Source: Rhodobacteraceae bacterium UBA6796 (lineage in GTDB: Bacteria; Pseudomonadota; Alphaproteobacteria; Rhodobacterales; Rhodobacteraceae). Taken from it: DNA of 64,000 nt. Positions 8,401-17,618 of this stretch are shown piece after piece. The stretch covers positions 87,992-151,991 of the forward strand of contig DKFM01000011.1 in NCBI GenBank assembly GCA_002452815.1. The letters are read 5' to 3'. The position numbers and the translations under genes are program-made. Under the pieces are notes generated by a model. The model saw nothing but the letters and a program-made list of their open reading frames with translations. It ran no database searches and had not been told where the DNA came from. The first letter of the stretch is position 1, and each line of letters begins with the position of its first letter.

Positions 8401-10356
8401 ATGGCCGACGATCTTCTGTCTTCCCAGCCCGAGACCTATGACGCCTCGTCCATCGAGGTTCTGGAGGGTCTGGAGCCGGTGCGGAAGCGCCCGGGCATGT
8501 ATATCGGCGGCACCGACGAACGCGCGCTGCATCACATGGTGGCCGAAATCCTCGACAACTCGATGGACGAGGCGGTGGCGGGGCACGCCAACCGCATCGA
8601 GGTCGAGCTGCTGGAAGATTATTCGCTGGTCGTGCGCGACAACGGCCGCGGCATCCCGATCGACCCGCACCCGAAGTTCCCGGGCAAATCCGCGCTCGAG
8701 GTGATCTTGTGCACGCTGCATGCGGGCGGCAAGTTTTCGGGCGATGCCTATCAGACCTCGGGCGGGTTGCACGGGGTTGGCGCCTCGGTCGTGAACGCGC
8801 TGTCGGATCTGATGGTGGTGCAGGTCGCGCGCAACAAGGAACTGTATGAACAGCGGTTTTCGCGCGGCATCCCGCAAGGCCCGGTGCAGAAGATCGGCGC
8901 GGCGCCCAACCGGCGCGGCACCACCGTGACCTTCCACGCCGACGAGCAGATCTTTGGCCATCACCGTTTCAAGCCCGCGCGGCTGCTGAAGATGGTGCGG
9001 TCCAAGGCCTATCTGTTTTCGGGCGTCGAGATCCGCTGGAAATCGGCGATCGACGATGGCGAGACGCCGACGGAGGCCACTTTTCACTTCCCCGGCGGTC
9101 TGGCCGATTACCTGACCGAGACCCTGGGCAAGTCGATGACCTATGCCGACCGGCCCTTTGCCGGGAAGGTGCAGTTTCAGGAAAAATTCGGCGTGCCGGG
9201 CAGCGTGGAATGGGCGATCAACTGGACGCCCTCGCGCGATGGGTTCATCCAGAGCTATTGTAACACCGTGCCCACCCCCGAGGGCGGCACGCATGAGGCG
9301 GGCTTCTGGTATGCGATCCTGAAAGGCATCCGCGCCTATGGCGAGCTGGTCAAGAACAAGAAGGCCGAACAGATCACCCGCGACGATCTGCTGACGGGTG
9401 GCTGTGCGCTGGTCAGCTGTTTCATCCGCGAGCCAGAGTTCGTGGGCCAGACCAAGGACCGGCTGGCCACGGTCGAGGCCCAGCGGCTGGTCGAAGGCGC
9501 GGTGCGCGACCATTTCGACAACTGGCTGGCGTCGGATACGAAATCGGCGGGCGCAATCCTCGATTTTCTGGTGCTGCGGTCCGAGGAACGGCTGCGGCGC
9601 CGGCAGGAAAAGGAAACCGCGCGCAAATCGGCCACCAAGAAGCTGCGTCTGCCCGGAAAGCTGACCGATTGCACCGCCAAGAACCGCGCGGGAACTGAGC
9701 TGTTCATCGTCGAGGGTGACTCGGCGGGGGGCTCGGCCAAGGGCGCGCGCTCGCGCGAGACGCAGGCGCTCTTGCCGCTGAAGGGCAAGATCCTGAACGT
9801 GCTGGGCGCGGCCTCGAACAAGCTGGGCGACAATGCCGAGATCCGCGATATTTGCGAGGCCTTGGGCGTGGGCTTGGGCACCAAGTTCAACGTCGAAGAC
9901 CTGCGCTACGACAAGATCATCATCATGACCGACGCCGATGTCGATGGCGCGCATATCGCCAGCCTGCTGATGACCTTCTTCTTCACCCAGATGCGCCCGC
10001 TGATCGACAAGGGGCATCTGTATCTGGCCTGTCCGCCGCTGTACCGGCTGACGCAGGGGGCGAAACGGCTTTATGTCTCTGACGATGCCGAGAAGGAAAA
10101 ATGGCTGGCCAAGGGCCTGGGCGGCAAGGGCAAGATCGACGTGCAGCGCTTCAAGGGGCTTGGCGAGATGGACGCCAAGGACCTGAAGGAAACCACGATG
10201 AACCCGGAAACGCGCAAGCTGATCCGGGTCACGATCCATGACGACACGCCGGGCGAGACCTCGGATCTGGTCGAACGGCTGATGGGCAAGAAGCCCGAGC
10301 TGCGGTTCCAGTATATTCAGGAAAACGCGCAGTTCGTCGAAGAGCTGGACGTGTAA
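8401..10356 (+). CDS. parE: DNA topoisomerase IV subunit B
   Basis: A 651-residue ATPase subunit of the type II topoisomerase that decatenates daughter chromosomes together with ParC. The GHKL ATPase domain shows EGLEPVRKRPGMYIGGTDERALHHMVAEILDNSMDEA, DNGRGIP and GLHGVGASVVNALS. The transducer follows, then the TOPRIM domain with LFIVEGDSAGGSAKGARSR and the acidic MTDADVDGAHI. Length and IQENAQFVEELDV at the C-terminus fit ParE, not the longer GyrB. The ATG at 8401 is preferred; an upstream in-frame extension runs through the intergenic repeat. It converges with the phosphatase gene. Confidence 0.95.
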   Translation: MADDLLSSQPETYDASSIEVLEGLEPVRKRPGMYIGGTDERALHHMVAEILDNSMDEAVAGHANRIEVELLEDYSLVVRDNGRGIPIDPHPKFPGKSALEVILCTLHAGGKFSGDAYQTSGGLHGVGASVVNALSDLMVVQVARNKELYEQRFSRGIPQGPVQKIGAAPNRRGTTVTFHADEQIFGHHRFKPARLLKMVRSKAYLFSGVEIRWKSAIDDGETPTEATFHFPGGLADYLTETLGKSMTYADRPFAGKVQFQEKFGVPGSVEWAINWTPSRDGFIQSYCNTVPTPEGGTHEAGFWYAILKGIRAYGELVKNKKAEQITRDDLLTGGCALVSCFIREPEFVGQTKDRLATVEAQRLVEGAVRDHFDNWLASDTKSAGAILDFLVLRSEERLRRRQEKETARKSATKKLRLPGKLTDCTAKNRAGTELFIVEGDSAGGSAKGARSRETQALLPLKGKILNVLGAASNKLGDNAEIRDICEALGVGLGTKFNVEDLRYDKIIIMTDADVDGAHIASLLMTFFFTQMRPLIDKGHLYLACPPLYRLTQGAKRLYVSDDAEKEKWLAKGLGGKGKIDVQRFKGLGEMDAKDLKETTMNPETRKLIRVTIHDDTPGETSDLVERLMGKKPELRFQYIQENAQFVEELDV

Positions 10357-10382
10357 ACACGCGCAGGCGCGGCCGGTTCGCG

Positions 10383-10408
10383 GGCCCGCCTCATTCCGTG
10401 GGCGGGCC
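10383..10408. terminator. Hairpin between converging parE and phosphatase genes
   Basis: GGCCCGCC (10383-10390) pairs with GGCGGGCC (10401-10408) across a 10-nt loop. It lies 26 nt after the parE stop and covers the last codons of the convergent phosphatase gene. There is no T-tract on either strand, so any terminator role is weak. Confidence 0.35.
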
Positions 10409-10843
10409 GAAACGTTCCAGAATATGCGCGCGGATCTGGTCGCGGGTCTGACGATAGGCGGCCAGCCGCGCCTCGCGCCCCTCGCCGGTGCCGGTCGGGT
10501 CCATGATCGGCCAGTATTCCACATCCAGATGGTAATAGCGCGTCAGGTCCAGCGCCTGCGCCTGCGAGGCAGGGGTCAGCGCCACCACCAGATCGAAGGC
10601 CGACAGGTCATCGCCCCATTCCTGCAATTCGGTGAACGACCGCGCACGATGGCGGTGCAGATCGACACCGATCTCTTCGCACACGGCGATGGTGAAGCCG
10701 TCAATCTCCAGATCGGCCATCACGCCCACGGACTGGACATAGACATTGCGGCCATAGAATTTCTTCATCATCCCCTCGGCCATCGGCGAGCGCGTGGCGT
10801 TGTGATCGCAGCAGAACAGCACCGAATGGGGAAGATTGGGCAT
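10391..10843 (-). CDS. Low-molecular-weight protein-tyrosine-phosphatase family protein
   Basis: A 150-residue cytoplasmic phosphatase-like protein, also related to the arsenate-reductase group. The P-loop CDHNATRSP (C-x5-R) follows strand VLFC near the N-terminus. The late WPIMDPTG supplies the family's aspartate general acid. The start at 10843 overlaps the UPF0262 stop by one base (TGATG), the expected coupling in this conserved operon. In many alphaproteobacteria hisD, UPF0262 and this phosphatase are followed by infA; here parE follows instead, in convergent orientation. Substrate unknown. Confidence 0.85.
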   Translation of the reverse strand: MPNLPHSVLFCCDHNATRSPMAEGMMKKFYGRNVYVQSVGVMADLEIDGFTIAVCEEIGVDLHRHRARSFTELQEWGDDLSAFDLVVALTPASQAQALDLTRYYHLDVEYWPIMDPTGTGEGREARLAAYRQTRDQIRAHILERFGPPTE

Positions 10844-11322
10844 CACTTCACCGGAGACAGGACACAGACCAGCGTGAACAGGCGCCGCGCGGTGTCGATA
10901 TCCAGCTCGGCCTTGCCCTCAAGGCGTTCTTGCAGGATGCGCGCGCCCTCGTTGTGAATGCCACGCCGGGCCATGTCGATTGCCTCGATCTGGCTGGGCG
11001 GCAGGCGTTTGACCGCCTCGAAGTAGCTTTCGCAGATCTGGAAGTAATCCTTCACCACCTGCCGGAACGGACCGAAGGACAGGTGGAACTCGGCCACCTT
11101 GTCGCCCGCCTCGGTCGCAGTGTCGAACACCAGCCGCCCGTCGCGCACCGCGAGCGTCAGCGCGAAGGGGCCCTCGGGCGCGGGCATGCCCTCGCGTCCG
11201 GGAATTGCAAAGCTGTTGTCTTCCAGAATGTCATAGACGGCAACGCGGCGTTCCTGCTCAATCTGCGGCGTGGGCGCGGACAAGCCGCTGTCGTCGATCT
11301 CCAGACGTGTGATGCGGGACAT
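10843..11322 (-). CDS. UPF0262 family protein
   Basis: A 159-residue soluble protein of a family almost confined to alphaproteobacteria and of unknown function. Recognisable segments are RITRLEIDD at the start, VAVYDILEDNSF, FHLSFGPFRQVVKDYFQICESYFEAV, and the terminal LDIDTARRLFTLVCVL. It is sandwiched between hisD (TAATG overlap) and the phosphatase gene (TGATG overlap), so all three are read from one message. The family and its position are reliable; no role is proposed. Confidence 0.9.
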   Translation of the reverse strand: MSRITRLEIDDSGLSAPTPQIEQERRVAVYDILEDNSFAIPGREGMPAPEGPFALTLAVRDGRLVFDTATEAGDKVAEFHLSFGPFRQVVKDYFQICESYFEAVKRLPPSQIEAIDMARRGIHNEGARILQERLEGKAELDIDTARRLFTLVCVLSPVK

Positions 11323-12632
11323 TACGCCTCTCCCTCGTTCAGGGCTGCCAGACGCGCGGTGACCGACAGGCCATGCGCCTGCAGGCTTTCGGATTGCGCC
11401 AGACGTTCGGCCGCGGGACCGATCGCCTTCAGCGCGGCAGGGGTCATCCGGGCCAGCGTCGTGCGCTTGAGGAAATCGAGCACCGACAGCCCGCTGGAAA
11501 ACCGCGCCGAGCGCGCCGTGGGCAGAACGTGGTTCGGGCCGCCGACGTAATCGCCGATCGCCTCGGGCGTATAGGCGCCCAGGAAAATCGCCCCCGCATG
11601 GTGGATCTGCGCGCTCAGCCCCTCGGGGTCGGCCACGCACAATTCCAGATGCTCGGGCGCGAAGCGGTCGGACAGGGCGGCCGCTTCGGTCAGATCGCGG
11701 GTCACGATGACCACGCCATTCTCGCGCCAGCTTTCGCCCGCAATCGCCCGCCGCTCCAGCGTTTCCAGCCGTTTGTCCACCGCCGCCACCACCGCATCGG
11801 CAAACCCGGCATCCGGCGTGATCAGGATCGACTGCGCGCTCTGGTCGTGTTCGGCCTGGCTCAGCAGATCCAGCGCGATCCAGTCCGGGTTGTTGTCGCC
11901 ATCCGCGATCACCAGAATTTCGGAGGGCCCCGCGATCATGTCGATGCCGACCTTGCCAAAGACCCGCCGTTTCGCCGCCGCCACGAAGGCATTGCCCGGC
12001 CCGGTGATCTTGTCGACCGGGGCGATCGTGTCGGTGCCATAGGCCAGCGCCGCCACCGCCTGCGCGCCGCCGATCCGATAGACCGCATCGACCCCGGCGA
12101 TCTGCGCCGCCAGCAGCACCAGCGGGTTGACCACACCATCGGGCGTCGGACACACGACAACCAGCCGTTCCACCCCGGCCACCTTGGCGGGGATCGCATT
12201 CATCAGAACCGAGGACGGATAACTGGCCAGCCCGCCGGGCACATAAAGCCCCGCCGCCGAGACCGGCGTGAACCGCCAGCCAAGGCTTGCGCCGCTGTCC
12301 TCGGTCCAGAGCGCATCTTCGGGCATCTGGCGGGCGTGATAGGTGCGGATACGGTCTGCCGCCAGTTCCAGCGCGGCGCGGTCCTCGGCGCTGACCTTGG
12401 CGATTTCCTCCGCGATCTCGGCCTCGGAGAAGGCCAGCGTTTCCGGCGTCAGCTCCAGGCGGTCGAATTTCGCGGTCAGCTCGATCACCGCCGCATCGCC
12501 GCGTGCCCGCACATCGGCGATGATGCCTGCCACGATCGCATCGACATCGGGGCTGTCCTCGCGCTTCATGCCCAACAGGGCGGTGAAACGGGCCTCGAAA
12601 TCGGCGTCGAGCGTCTTGAGAAAATGCGGCAT
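11322..12632 (-). CDS. hisD: Histidinol dehydrogenase
   Basis: A 436-residue enzyme for the last two steps of histidine biosynthesis, oxidising L-histidinol to L-histidine with NAD+ and zinc. Family signatures are VPGGLASYPSSVLMNAIPAKVAGV, RIGGAQAVAALAYGT, KITGPGNAFVAAAKR, the zinc/active-site EHDQSAQSILIT, APEHLEL and GPNHVLPT. AAGGAGACCGTC precedes the ATG. It heads the hisD-UPF0262-phosphatase run and in related genomes lies directly behind murA and DUF2948; here a GNAT gene and 200 bp of spacer with part of a dispersed repeat lie between. Confidence 0.96.
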   Translation of the reverse strand: MPHFLKTLDADFEARFTALLGMKREDSPDVDAIVAGIIADVRARGDAAVIELTAKFDRLELTPETLAFSEAEIAEEIAKVSAEDRAALELAADRIRTYHARQMPEDALWTEDSGASLGWRFTPVSAAGLYVPGGLASYPSSVLMNAIPAKVAGVERLVVVCPTPDGVVNPLVLLAAQIAGVDAVYRIGGAQAVAALAYGTDTIAPVDKITGPGNAFVAAAKRRVFGKVGIDMIAGPSEILVIADGDNNPDWIALDLLSQAEHDQSAQSILITPDAGFADAVVAAVDKRLETLERRAIAGESWRENGVVIVTRDLTEAAALSDRFAPEHLELCVADPEGLSAQIHHAGAIFLGAYTPEAIGDYVGGPNHVLPTARSARFSSGLSVLDFLKRTTLARMTPAALKAIGPAAERLAQSESLQAHGLSVTARLAALNEGEA

Positions 12633-12785
12633 GACGGTCTCCTTGATCCCTCAACGGGATAATGGCTTGCCCGCCCCACGGCAAGCGCCGAACCGTCGCG
12701 GCGCTTTCATCTGGCCGCAAATACCTTGCGGGGGGGGTCCGTGGGGCAAAACCCCGGCGGCGGCACCGGGGGCGCCGGGGGTTTT

Positions 12786-12807
12786 GAGTATTTATGCCAA
12801 GAAGAAG
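12786..12807. repeat. Dispersed palindromic element, copy 2 (mainly one arm)
   Basis: GAGTATTTATGCCAAGAAGAAG at 12786-12807 matches the left arm of the element at 41305, and a degenerate partner, GCAAATACC, lies at 12717-12725. It sits in the 202-bp gap between hisD and the GNAT gene, with G-runs around 12730 and 12770. Confidence 0.55.
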
Positions 12808-12834
12808 CCCAAAGGCCCCGGGGGGTGGGCGATC

Positions 12835-13311
12835 TCAGCCCAGATCCTTGCGCATCGGATGCCCGAGGATCCAACGTCCCTCGCGCGGCGGCCCATCGGA
12901 GTGCCAGCCGTGATGGCGATAGAACGCCCGGGCGGTGGCCGTTGCGGTCAGCAGCCCGCGCACGCGCCCCTGCCCCACCAGTTCGGCCTCCATCGCCGTC
13001 AGGAGCGCGGCGGAATAGCCCTGACCGCGCGCCTCGGGGTGAATGTAAAGCAGGGTGATCTTGCCGGCGTCGGGCGCCTGACCGGCCCATTCGATGGCCC
13101 CCACCGCCTCGATCCGCGCATGACCGGCGACATAGACGCGCCCGCCCGGGTCCGCGATCAGCGCGGCAATCGCCTGCGGGGTCTTGTTGGCCAGCCAGTT
13201 GGCGATCCGCGCCGGATCGTCGTGATGATCGGCCCCGCAAAGCGCGGTGATCGAAGCCACCAGCACCTCGGAAATACGTTCGGCATCCTCGGGACGGGCA
13301 GGACGGATCAT
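12835..13311 (-). CDS. GNAT family N-acetyltransferase
   Basis: A 158-residue acetyl-CoA-dependent transferase with the single GNAT domain: MIRPARPEDAERISEV at the start, strand-4 ITLLYIHPEARGQGYSAALLTAMEAEL containing the acetyl-CoA loop (R-G-x-G-Y), and ATARAFYRHHGWHSDG near the C-terminus. Acceptor unknown. It lies between DUF2948 and hisD, an interruption of a usually tight core gene order, in the same direction and 15 nt after DUF2948. Confidence 0.88.
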   Translation of the reverse strand: MIRPARPEDAERISEVLVASITALCGADHHDDPARIANWLANKTPQAIAALIADPGGRVYVAGHARIEAVGAIEWAGQAPDAGKITLLYIHPEARGQGYSAALLTAMEAELVGQGRVRGLLTATATARAFYRHHGWHSDGPPREGRWILGHPMRKDLG

Positions 13312-13326
13312 CGGACAGCCCCCCGC

Positions 13327-13803
13327 TCAGTCCGGGTGATGCGGCACGCGCCCCGAGACCGCCCGGTAAGGCCGCGTCACATCGCGCAGATCGACCGACA
13401 GGCATTCGACACTGGCCGCAATCGCGCCATCGCCCGCCAGGGTGACGATCAGCCGCCCGGCCCCATCGGCCCCCGGCTCCCAGCTCAGATCGAGGATCGA
13501 AAGCACCGTGTCGCGATCGCGCCGGTCGATGCCGGTCGAGGCGATGCCGGTCACGTCCGAGACCACCAGAAGCGACTGCACCCGCTCGAACGCCCGCCCC
13601 TCGGCCTCGGCCTGCGCCAGATCTTCCCAACGGCACCGGTTGACCAGAAGGGCCAGACGGCGCGCCTTCGCCTCCCACGAGATTTCGCTCATCGGCAGCA
13701 CGGCGTCCTGCACCAGCGCCGCGATCACCGCCAGATCCTCGGGCGTCTCGGCGCGCAGGGCCAGCGGGCCCTCGGCAGCATCGGAAAAACGGGCGTCGGT
13801 CAT
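13327..13803 (-). CDS. DUF2948 family protein
   Basis: A 158-residue soluble protein of an uncharacterised alphaproteobacterial family. Typical segments are LRAETPEDLAVIAALVQDAVLPMSE, FALLVNRFRWE-like RLALLVNRCRWEDL, VLSILDLSWEPG, and the late AGRLIVTLAGDGAIAASVECL. The ATG at 13803 is used; an upstream in-frame ATG at 13815 would overlap the GIY-YIG gene further. It is normally encoded between murA and hisD, which supports the assignment. Function unknown. Confidence 0.85.
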   Translation of the reverse strand: MTDARFSDAAEGPLALRAETPEDLAVIAALVQDAVLPMSEISWEAKARRLALLVNRCRWEDLAQAEAEGRAFERVQSLLVVSDVTGIASTGIDRRDRDTVLSILDLSWEPGADGAGRLIVTLAGDGAIAASVECLSVDLRDVTRPYRAVSGRVPHHPD

Positions 13804-13804
13804 C

Positions 13805-14692
13805 TCAGTCCTCATCTTTCAGGGGGGAGAGCGTACTGGCCTCCCATTCCTCATATCGTTGTCCGCTGGCCGTCTTCCAAAGCTGCCTGCCGTTCGAGGA
13901 ATAGCCAAGGACGAGATCAGAGGCCCCCGAGGGGCTGGAGAACGCGTAGGATTGCGTGAAGCGCAAATGCTCGCCCTCGGCGACCAGCACCCCCACACGC
14001 AGCAACTCCTCAAGCAGCTTGCCATTGAGAAGCGTGGAACGGCCGCCCCGTCCACGCGCCAGCGACCCCTGCTCCACGATGAACTCGCCGTTCACCAGTC
14101 GCGCACGCGCGTCGGCGCCCGACTTGGCAGAGCGCAGGAAGAACTGCGGCGCCGCGGCGTCCATCTGAACCGTGACTGCGGGCTCGGGCCGCGCCCGCTC
14201 CTCAAACATGTCGATCCGCAACGCGGGCAGCACGATGAACAGGGTTTCCAGAAATTCTTCCATATTCGCCCGCGCGGCTTCGGACAGGCCCGGGCGCGCG
14301 GGGGTATTGGCATTGTCCAGCGGCATCCGCCCGATCCGGCGGGCATCCTCGATCAGCCGCGATTCGAGGTATTTCACATGCGCCTTGTGCAGGTTGTTGG
14401 CCTGCGTCGTGATCAGCGCGGCGTGGGTCCAGAAACCCTTGGCCACGTCATGGCTGCGGATGCGTGCGGCGATATCCTCGCCCTCGCCGATATAGGCGCG
14501 GGGGCCTGTCTCGTCCTCGCCCAGCAGCACATAGACCCCGGTGTGACGCGCCCCTGCGCGGCTCAGGGCCTGGGCAATCTGGGTGCGCGGGAAATAGAGC
14601 ACATGGCCGGTCCAGTTGAACACTTCGGCGGTCTGCATCCCCGACGGGTTGCCATCGACGAAGAACAGTTCCAGCGACCGACCCTGTGCCAT
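13805..14692 (-). CDS. GIY-YIG nuclease domain protein with C-terminal DUF4357
   Basis: A 295-residue protein. The GIY-YIG fold lies at about residues 50-125: TGVYVLLG and YIGEGEDIAARIRSH give the two strand motifs and the conserved arginine, and KYLESRLIEDA the metal-binding glutamate. The C-terminal third (LVNGEFIVEQGSLARG, LLNGKLLEEL, AFSSPSGASDLVLGYSSNGRQLWK) is DUF4357. Proteins of this layout are probably nucleases, and some lie in defence or mobile contexts. Here the gene is placed inside the cell-wall/histidine core operon, coupled to murA by an ATGA overlap, which is unusual for this cargo. Biological role unknown. Confidence 0.85.
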   Translation of the reverse strand: MAQGRSLELFFVDGNPSGMQTAEVFNWTGHVLYFPRTQIAQALSRAGARHTGVYVLLGEDETGPRAYIGEGEDIAARIRSHDVAKGFWTHAALITTQANNLHKAHVKYLESRLIEDARRIGRMPLDNANTPARPGLSEAARANMEEFLETLFIVLPALRIDMFEERARPEPAVTVQMDAAAPQFFLRSAKSGADARARLVNGEFIVEQGSLARGRGGRSTLLNGKLLEELLRVGVLVAEGEHLRFTQSYAFSSPSGASDLVLGYSSNGRQLWKTASGQRYEEWEASTLSPLKDED

Positions 14693-15960
14693 CACTCGCC
14701 CTTCACACGTTCGATATGGGCGCCCACCGCGCTCAGCTTTTCTTCCACCCGCTCGTAGCCGCGGTCGAGGTGGTAGACACGGCTGACCACGGTTTCGCCC
14801 TCGGCCGCCAACCCGGCCAGAATCAGCGACACCGAGGCGCGCAGATCGGTTGCCATCACCCGCGCGCCGCGCAGTTTTTCGACGCCATGCACGGTGGCAT
14901 GGCCGCCGTGAACCTCGATCTTGGCGCCCATCCGCATCAGTTCGGGCGCATGCATGAAACGATTTTCGAAGATCTTCTCTTCCAGAACGCTGGTGCCCTC
15001 GGCGGTGCACAAAAGCGCCATCATCTGCGCCTGCAGATCGGTCGGGAAGCCCGGGAAAGGTTCGGTGACCACATCGACCGCGCGCACGCGACCGTTCTTG
15101 CGCTTGACCTTCAGCCCGGCGGCGGTTTCCTCGACCGAGATCCCGGCGGCATCGAGTTTTTCACAGAAGCTCTCGACCAATTCGATCCGGCCGCCCAGGC
15201 ATTCCACCTCGCCGCCGCAGATCGCGGGGGCCAGCATATAGGTGCCCAGCTCGATCCGGTCGGTCACCACCGGGTGCGTCGCACCATGCAGCCGGTCCAC
15301 TCCCTGAATTTCGATGGTCGAGGTGCCCTCGCCCTCGATCTGCGCGCCCATCGCCCGCAGGCAGCGCGCCAGATCGACGATTTCCGGCTCGCGTGCGGCG
15401 TTTTTCAGAACCGACGTGCCCTTGGCCAGCGTCGCGGCCATCAGGAAGTTCTCGGTCGCGCCGACCGAGGCAAAGCGCATCTCGTGCACCGCGCCTTTCA
15501 GCCCGCCCTGGGTTTTCGCGTGCAGGTAGCCCTCGCGCAGTTCGATCTGCGCGCCCAAGGCCTCGAGCGCGTCGATGTGAATGTCCATCGGTCGTGCACC
15601 GATCGCACAGCCGCCGGGCAGCGACACGACCGCATGGCCCAGCCGCGCCAGCAACGGCCCCAGCACCAGGTTAGAGGCCCGCATCTTGCGCACGATGTCG
15701 TAATCGGCGACCGGGTTGATCTCGCCGTGGCTGGAACTGGCCAGAACCTTGCCGTCCTGCAGCGCGGCCACCTCGGCGCCCAGACTGGCCAGCAGCTCGG
15801 TCATCGTGCGAATATCGCTCAGCCGCGGCGCGTTGGTCAGGGTCAGCGGCTCTTCGCTCAGCAGCGTCGCGGGCATCAGCGCCAGACAGGCGTTCTTGGC
15901 CCCGGCAATCGGGATCTGCCCGTTGAGCGGCCCGTTGCCGCGCACGATGATCGAATCCAT
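14692..15960 (-). CDS. murA: UDP-N-acetylglucosamine 1-carboxyvinyltransferase
   Basis: A 422-residue enzyme for the first committed step of peptidoglycan synthesis, transferring enolpyruvate from PEP to UDP-GlcNAc; the target of fosfomycin. K22-N23 in IAGAKNACL, the catalytic cysteine C118 in [15 protein letters not shown], and the [12 protein letters not shown] and [19 protein letters not shown] segments are all present. The cysteine form is the fosfomycin-sensitive one. The ATG at 15960 is chosen because [12 protein letters not shown] is the standard N-terminus. A 53-residue gene lies just upstream and the GIY-YIG gene overlaps its 5' neighbour position downstream. Confidence 0.96.
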   Translation of the reverse strand: MDSIIVRGNGPLNGQIPIAGAKNACLALMPATLLSEEPLTLTNAPRLSDIRTMTELLASLGAEVAALQDGKVLASSSHGEINPVADYDIVRKMRASNLVLGPLLARLGHAVVSLPGGCAIGARPMDIHIDALEALGAQIELREGYLHAKTQGGLKGAVHEMRFASVGATENFLMAATLAKGTSVLKNAAREPEIVDLARCLRAMGAQIEGEGTSTIEIQGVDRLHGATHPVVTDRIELGTYMLAPAICGGEVECLGGRIELVESFCEKLDAAGISVEETAAGLKVKRKNGRVRAVDVVTEPFPGFPTDLQAQMMALLCTAEGTSVLEEKIFENRFMHAPELMRMGAKIEVHGGHATVHGVEKLRGARVMATDLRASVSLILAGLAAEGETVVSRVYHLDRGYERVEEKLSAVGAHIERVKGE

Positions 15961-15961
15961 T

Positions 15962-16123
15962 CTACTCGTCCTTTGCCTTTTCCGACCCGGCCTCATCCGC
16001 GCGCGCCCGCGCCTGCGCCTTGCGCCGCTGCAGATTGGCGCGCAACGCCGCCCGCAACCGCGCTTCGCGGCTGTCCTCGGGGCGCGGCTTGCCGCTGCCG
16101 GTATCGGTTTTTTTGTCTGTCAT
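15962..16123 (-). CDS. Small, highly charged hypothetical protein, 53 aa
   Basis: Fifty-three residues, polar N-terminus ([18 protein letters not shown]) and a basic helix ([27 protein letters not shown]). No domain can be named. It ends 1 nt before the murA start and is in the same direction, so it is very probably co-transcribed. Short charged proteins at this position upstream of murA are common in Rhodobacterales, which supports a real gene. A nucleic-acid or ribosome contact is possible from composition only. Confidence 0.7.
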   Translation of the reverse strand: MTDKKTDTGSGKPRPEDSREARLRAALRANLQRRKAQARARADEAGSEKAKDE

Positions 16124-16239
16124 CGGCCTCTCTCTACCCCGCCCGGAAAAATGTGTCGAGAGAGGGTGCAAATTTGTCCTTGCACAGCCCGGCGAATGCA
16201 TCTAAATCCCCGCCCACGGTCGAAGTTGACCGGAAGGAT

Positions 16240-16314
<75 letters not shown>

Positions 16315-16524
16315 TCTTTCCCACATAAGACATTCGGAAAGCGCTGGAAACCACGGAATTCCCGTGTGTTATGCGTTCAGCTGGGTCTGCGCATTCGGCA
16401 GGCGAAGCGGGCCGAGCAGGCGGCTTTGCTGCGTTTGCTCCAACGCGCAATTGCACGGCCTTGAATTTCGCAAGGCTGGAAGGGGCAGGTCACCCCGCCC
16501 CTCTCCCGATCGAACCTTCGCGCC

Positions 16525-17595
16525 TCAGCCCAACGCAACCAGGTGGTTGTCCCAGGACAGATTGGCGCTCGACAGCGGCTCGAACCGGCCTGCGGCCACC
16601 CGTGCCACCGCGCCCTGGCCGTCGGTCGCGACGAATCCCCCCGCCGCGCAGGGGCCAAGCCCGCAGACATCGGCCCGCGGCACCGACCAGAGCGGCGCGC
16701 CCTCGGCGGAAAACGCCTGCACCCGCCCGCCCTTGGGCGAGGTGATCGCCACCTCGGCGCCATCCGGGCTGAAGGCGATCGACCCGGCATAACCCTGCAT
16801 CGCGAACATCTCGGCGTCTTTCGGCTCGGCCAGAATCACTTCTGTGCCGCGCCGGTGCAGACCCAAAAGCGGCACCGGCTCTGCCAGATCGCCCTGCCAT
16901 TGCATCGCGAACGCCACCAGCCCGTCGGGCCCCAGCGCCAGATGCCGGATCGAGTTCTGCCACATATCGGGCAGTTCGACCTGATCGAGCACCGCGCCAT
17001 CCGGGCTAAGGTAGCTCAGATTCGGGCGCATCCGGTCGAGGTTCAGCGGCGTGCGGTCGCTCGGATCGGTCTGGATGCCGCCATTGGCCACCACCAGCAC
17101 CTCGCTGCCCGGCAGGCGCCGGATTTCATGCGGCCCGATCCCGTTCGAGGCGAATTCCCCGATCCGGCGATACCCCTGCGCCGCATCCCAGATACCGATG
17201 CGCCCCTCGGACCCCTCGGCCACCACCTCCGAGGTGAACAGCACCGTGCCATCCTCGGAATAGACGCCATGTCCGTTGAACTGGCGCCCCTCGGGCGGGG
17301 TCAGCCGGGCGGTCAGGGCGCCGCTGGCGCAGTCGATCACCAGCGCGAAAGTGCCCGGTCGGCGGGCGAAGGCCACCGCCTCGGGGCGGATCGGATGGGC
17401 GGTGGCGGCATGGCCCCGGCCCGGCAGCGATTGCGAAAACAACCGCTCGCCCGTTTCCGACAGCCCCCAGAGCGCATAACCGCCCGAAGGATCTTTCGCC
17501 GCGGCCAGGTAGGCCGGGTTGCCCGCATCGGCCCAGCTCGCACGCGGAATCGCGGCGGCAGCAACAAGAGAGGCAAGGAAAGCGCGGCGTTTCAT
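16525..17595 (-). CDS. DUF1513 periplasmic beta-propeller-like protein
   Basis: A 356-residue exported protein with a twin-arginine-like N-terminus (MKRRAFLASLVAAAAIPRASWA). The body has repeated beta-strand segments typical of DUF1513: HAATAHPIRPEAVAFARRPGTFALVID, FNGHGVYSEDGTVLFTSE, NGIGPHEIRRLPGSEVLVVANGGI, and HLALGPDGLVAFAMQWQG. It is the last gene of the four-gene imelysin operon. Orthologues occupy this position in other proteobacteria, where the operon is linked to iron uptake. The exact role is not known. Confidence 0.88.
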   Translation of the reverse strand: MKRRAFLASLVAAAAIPRASWADAGNPAYLAAAKDPSGGYALWGLSETGERLFSQSLPGRGHAATAHPIRPEAVAFARRPGTFALVIDCASGALTARLTPPEGRQFNGHGVYSEDGTVLFTSEVVAEGSEGRIGIWDAAQGYRRIGEFASNGIGPHEIRRLPGSEVLVVANGGIQTDPSDRTPLNLDRMRPNLSYLSPDGAVLDQVELPDMWQNSIRHLALGPDGLVAFAMQWQGDLAEPVPLLGLHRRGTEVILAEPKDAEMFAMQGYAGSIAFSPDGAEVAITSPKGGRVQAFSAEGAPLWSVPRADVCGLGPCAAGGFVATDGQGAVARVAAGRFEPLSSANLSWDNHLVALG

Positions 17596-17618
17596 GGTCA
17601 GGTCCTTTTCGTGTCGTT

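Noticed and set aside
16315..16524. Possible integration remnant next to the tRNA-Thr gene
   Set aside because: No integrase fragment, no repeat of the tRNA 3' end, and no foreign-looking genes nearby.
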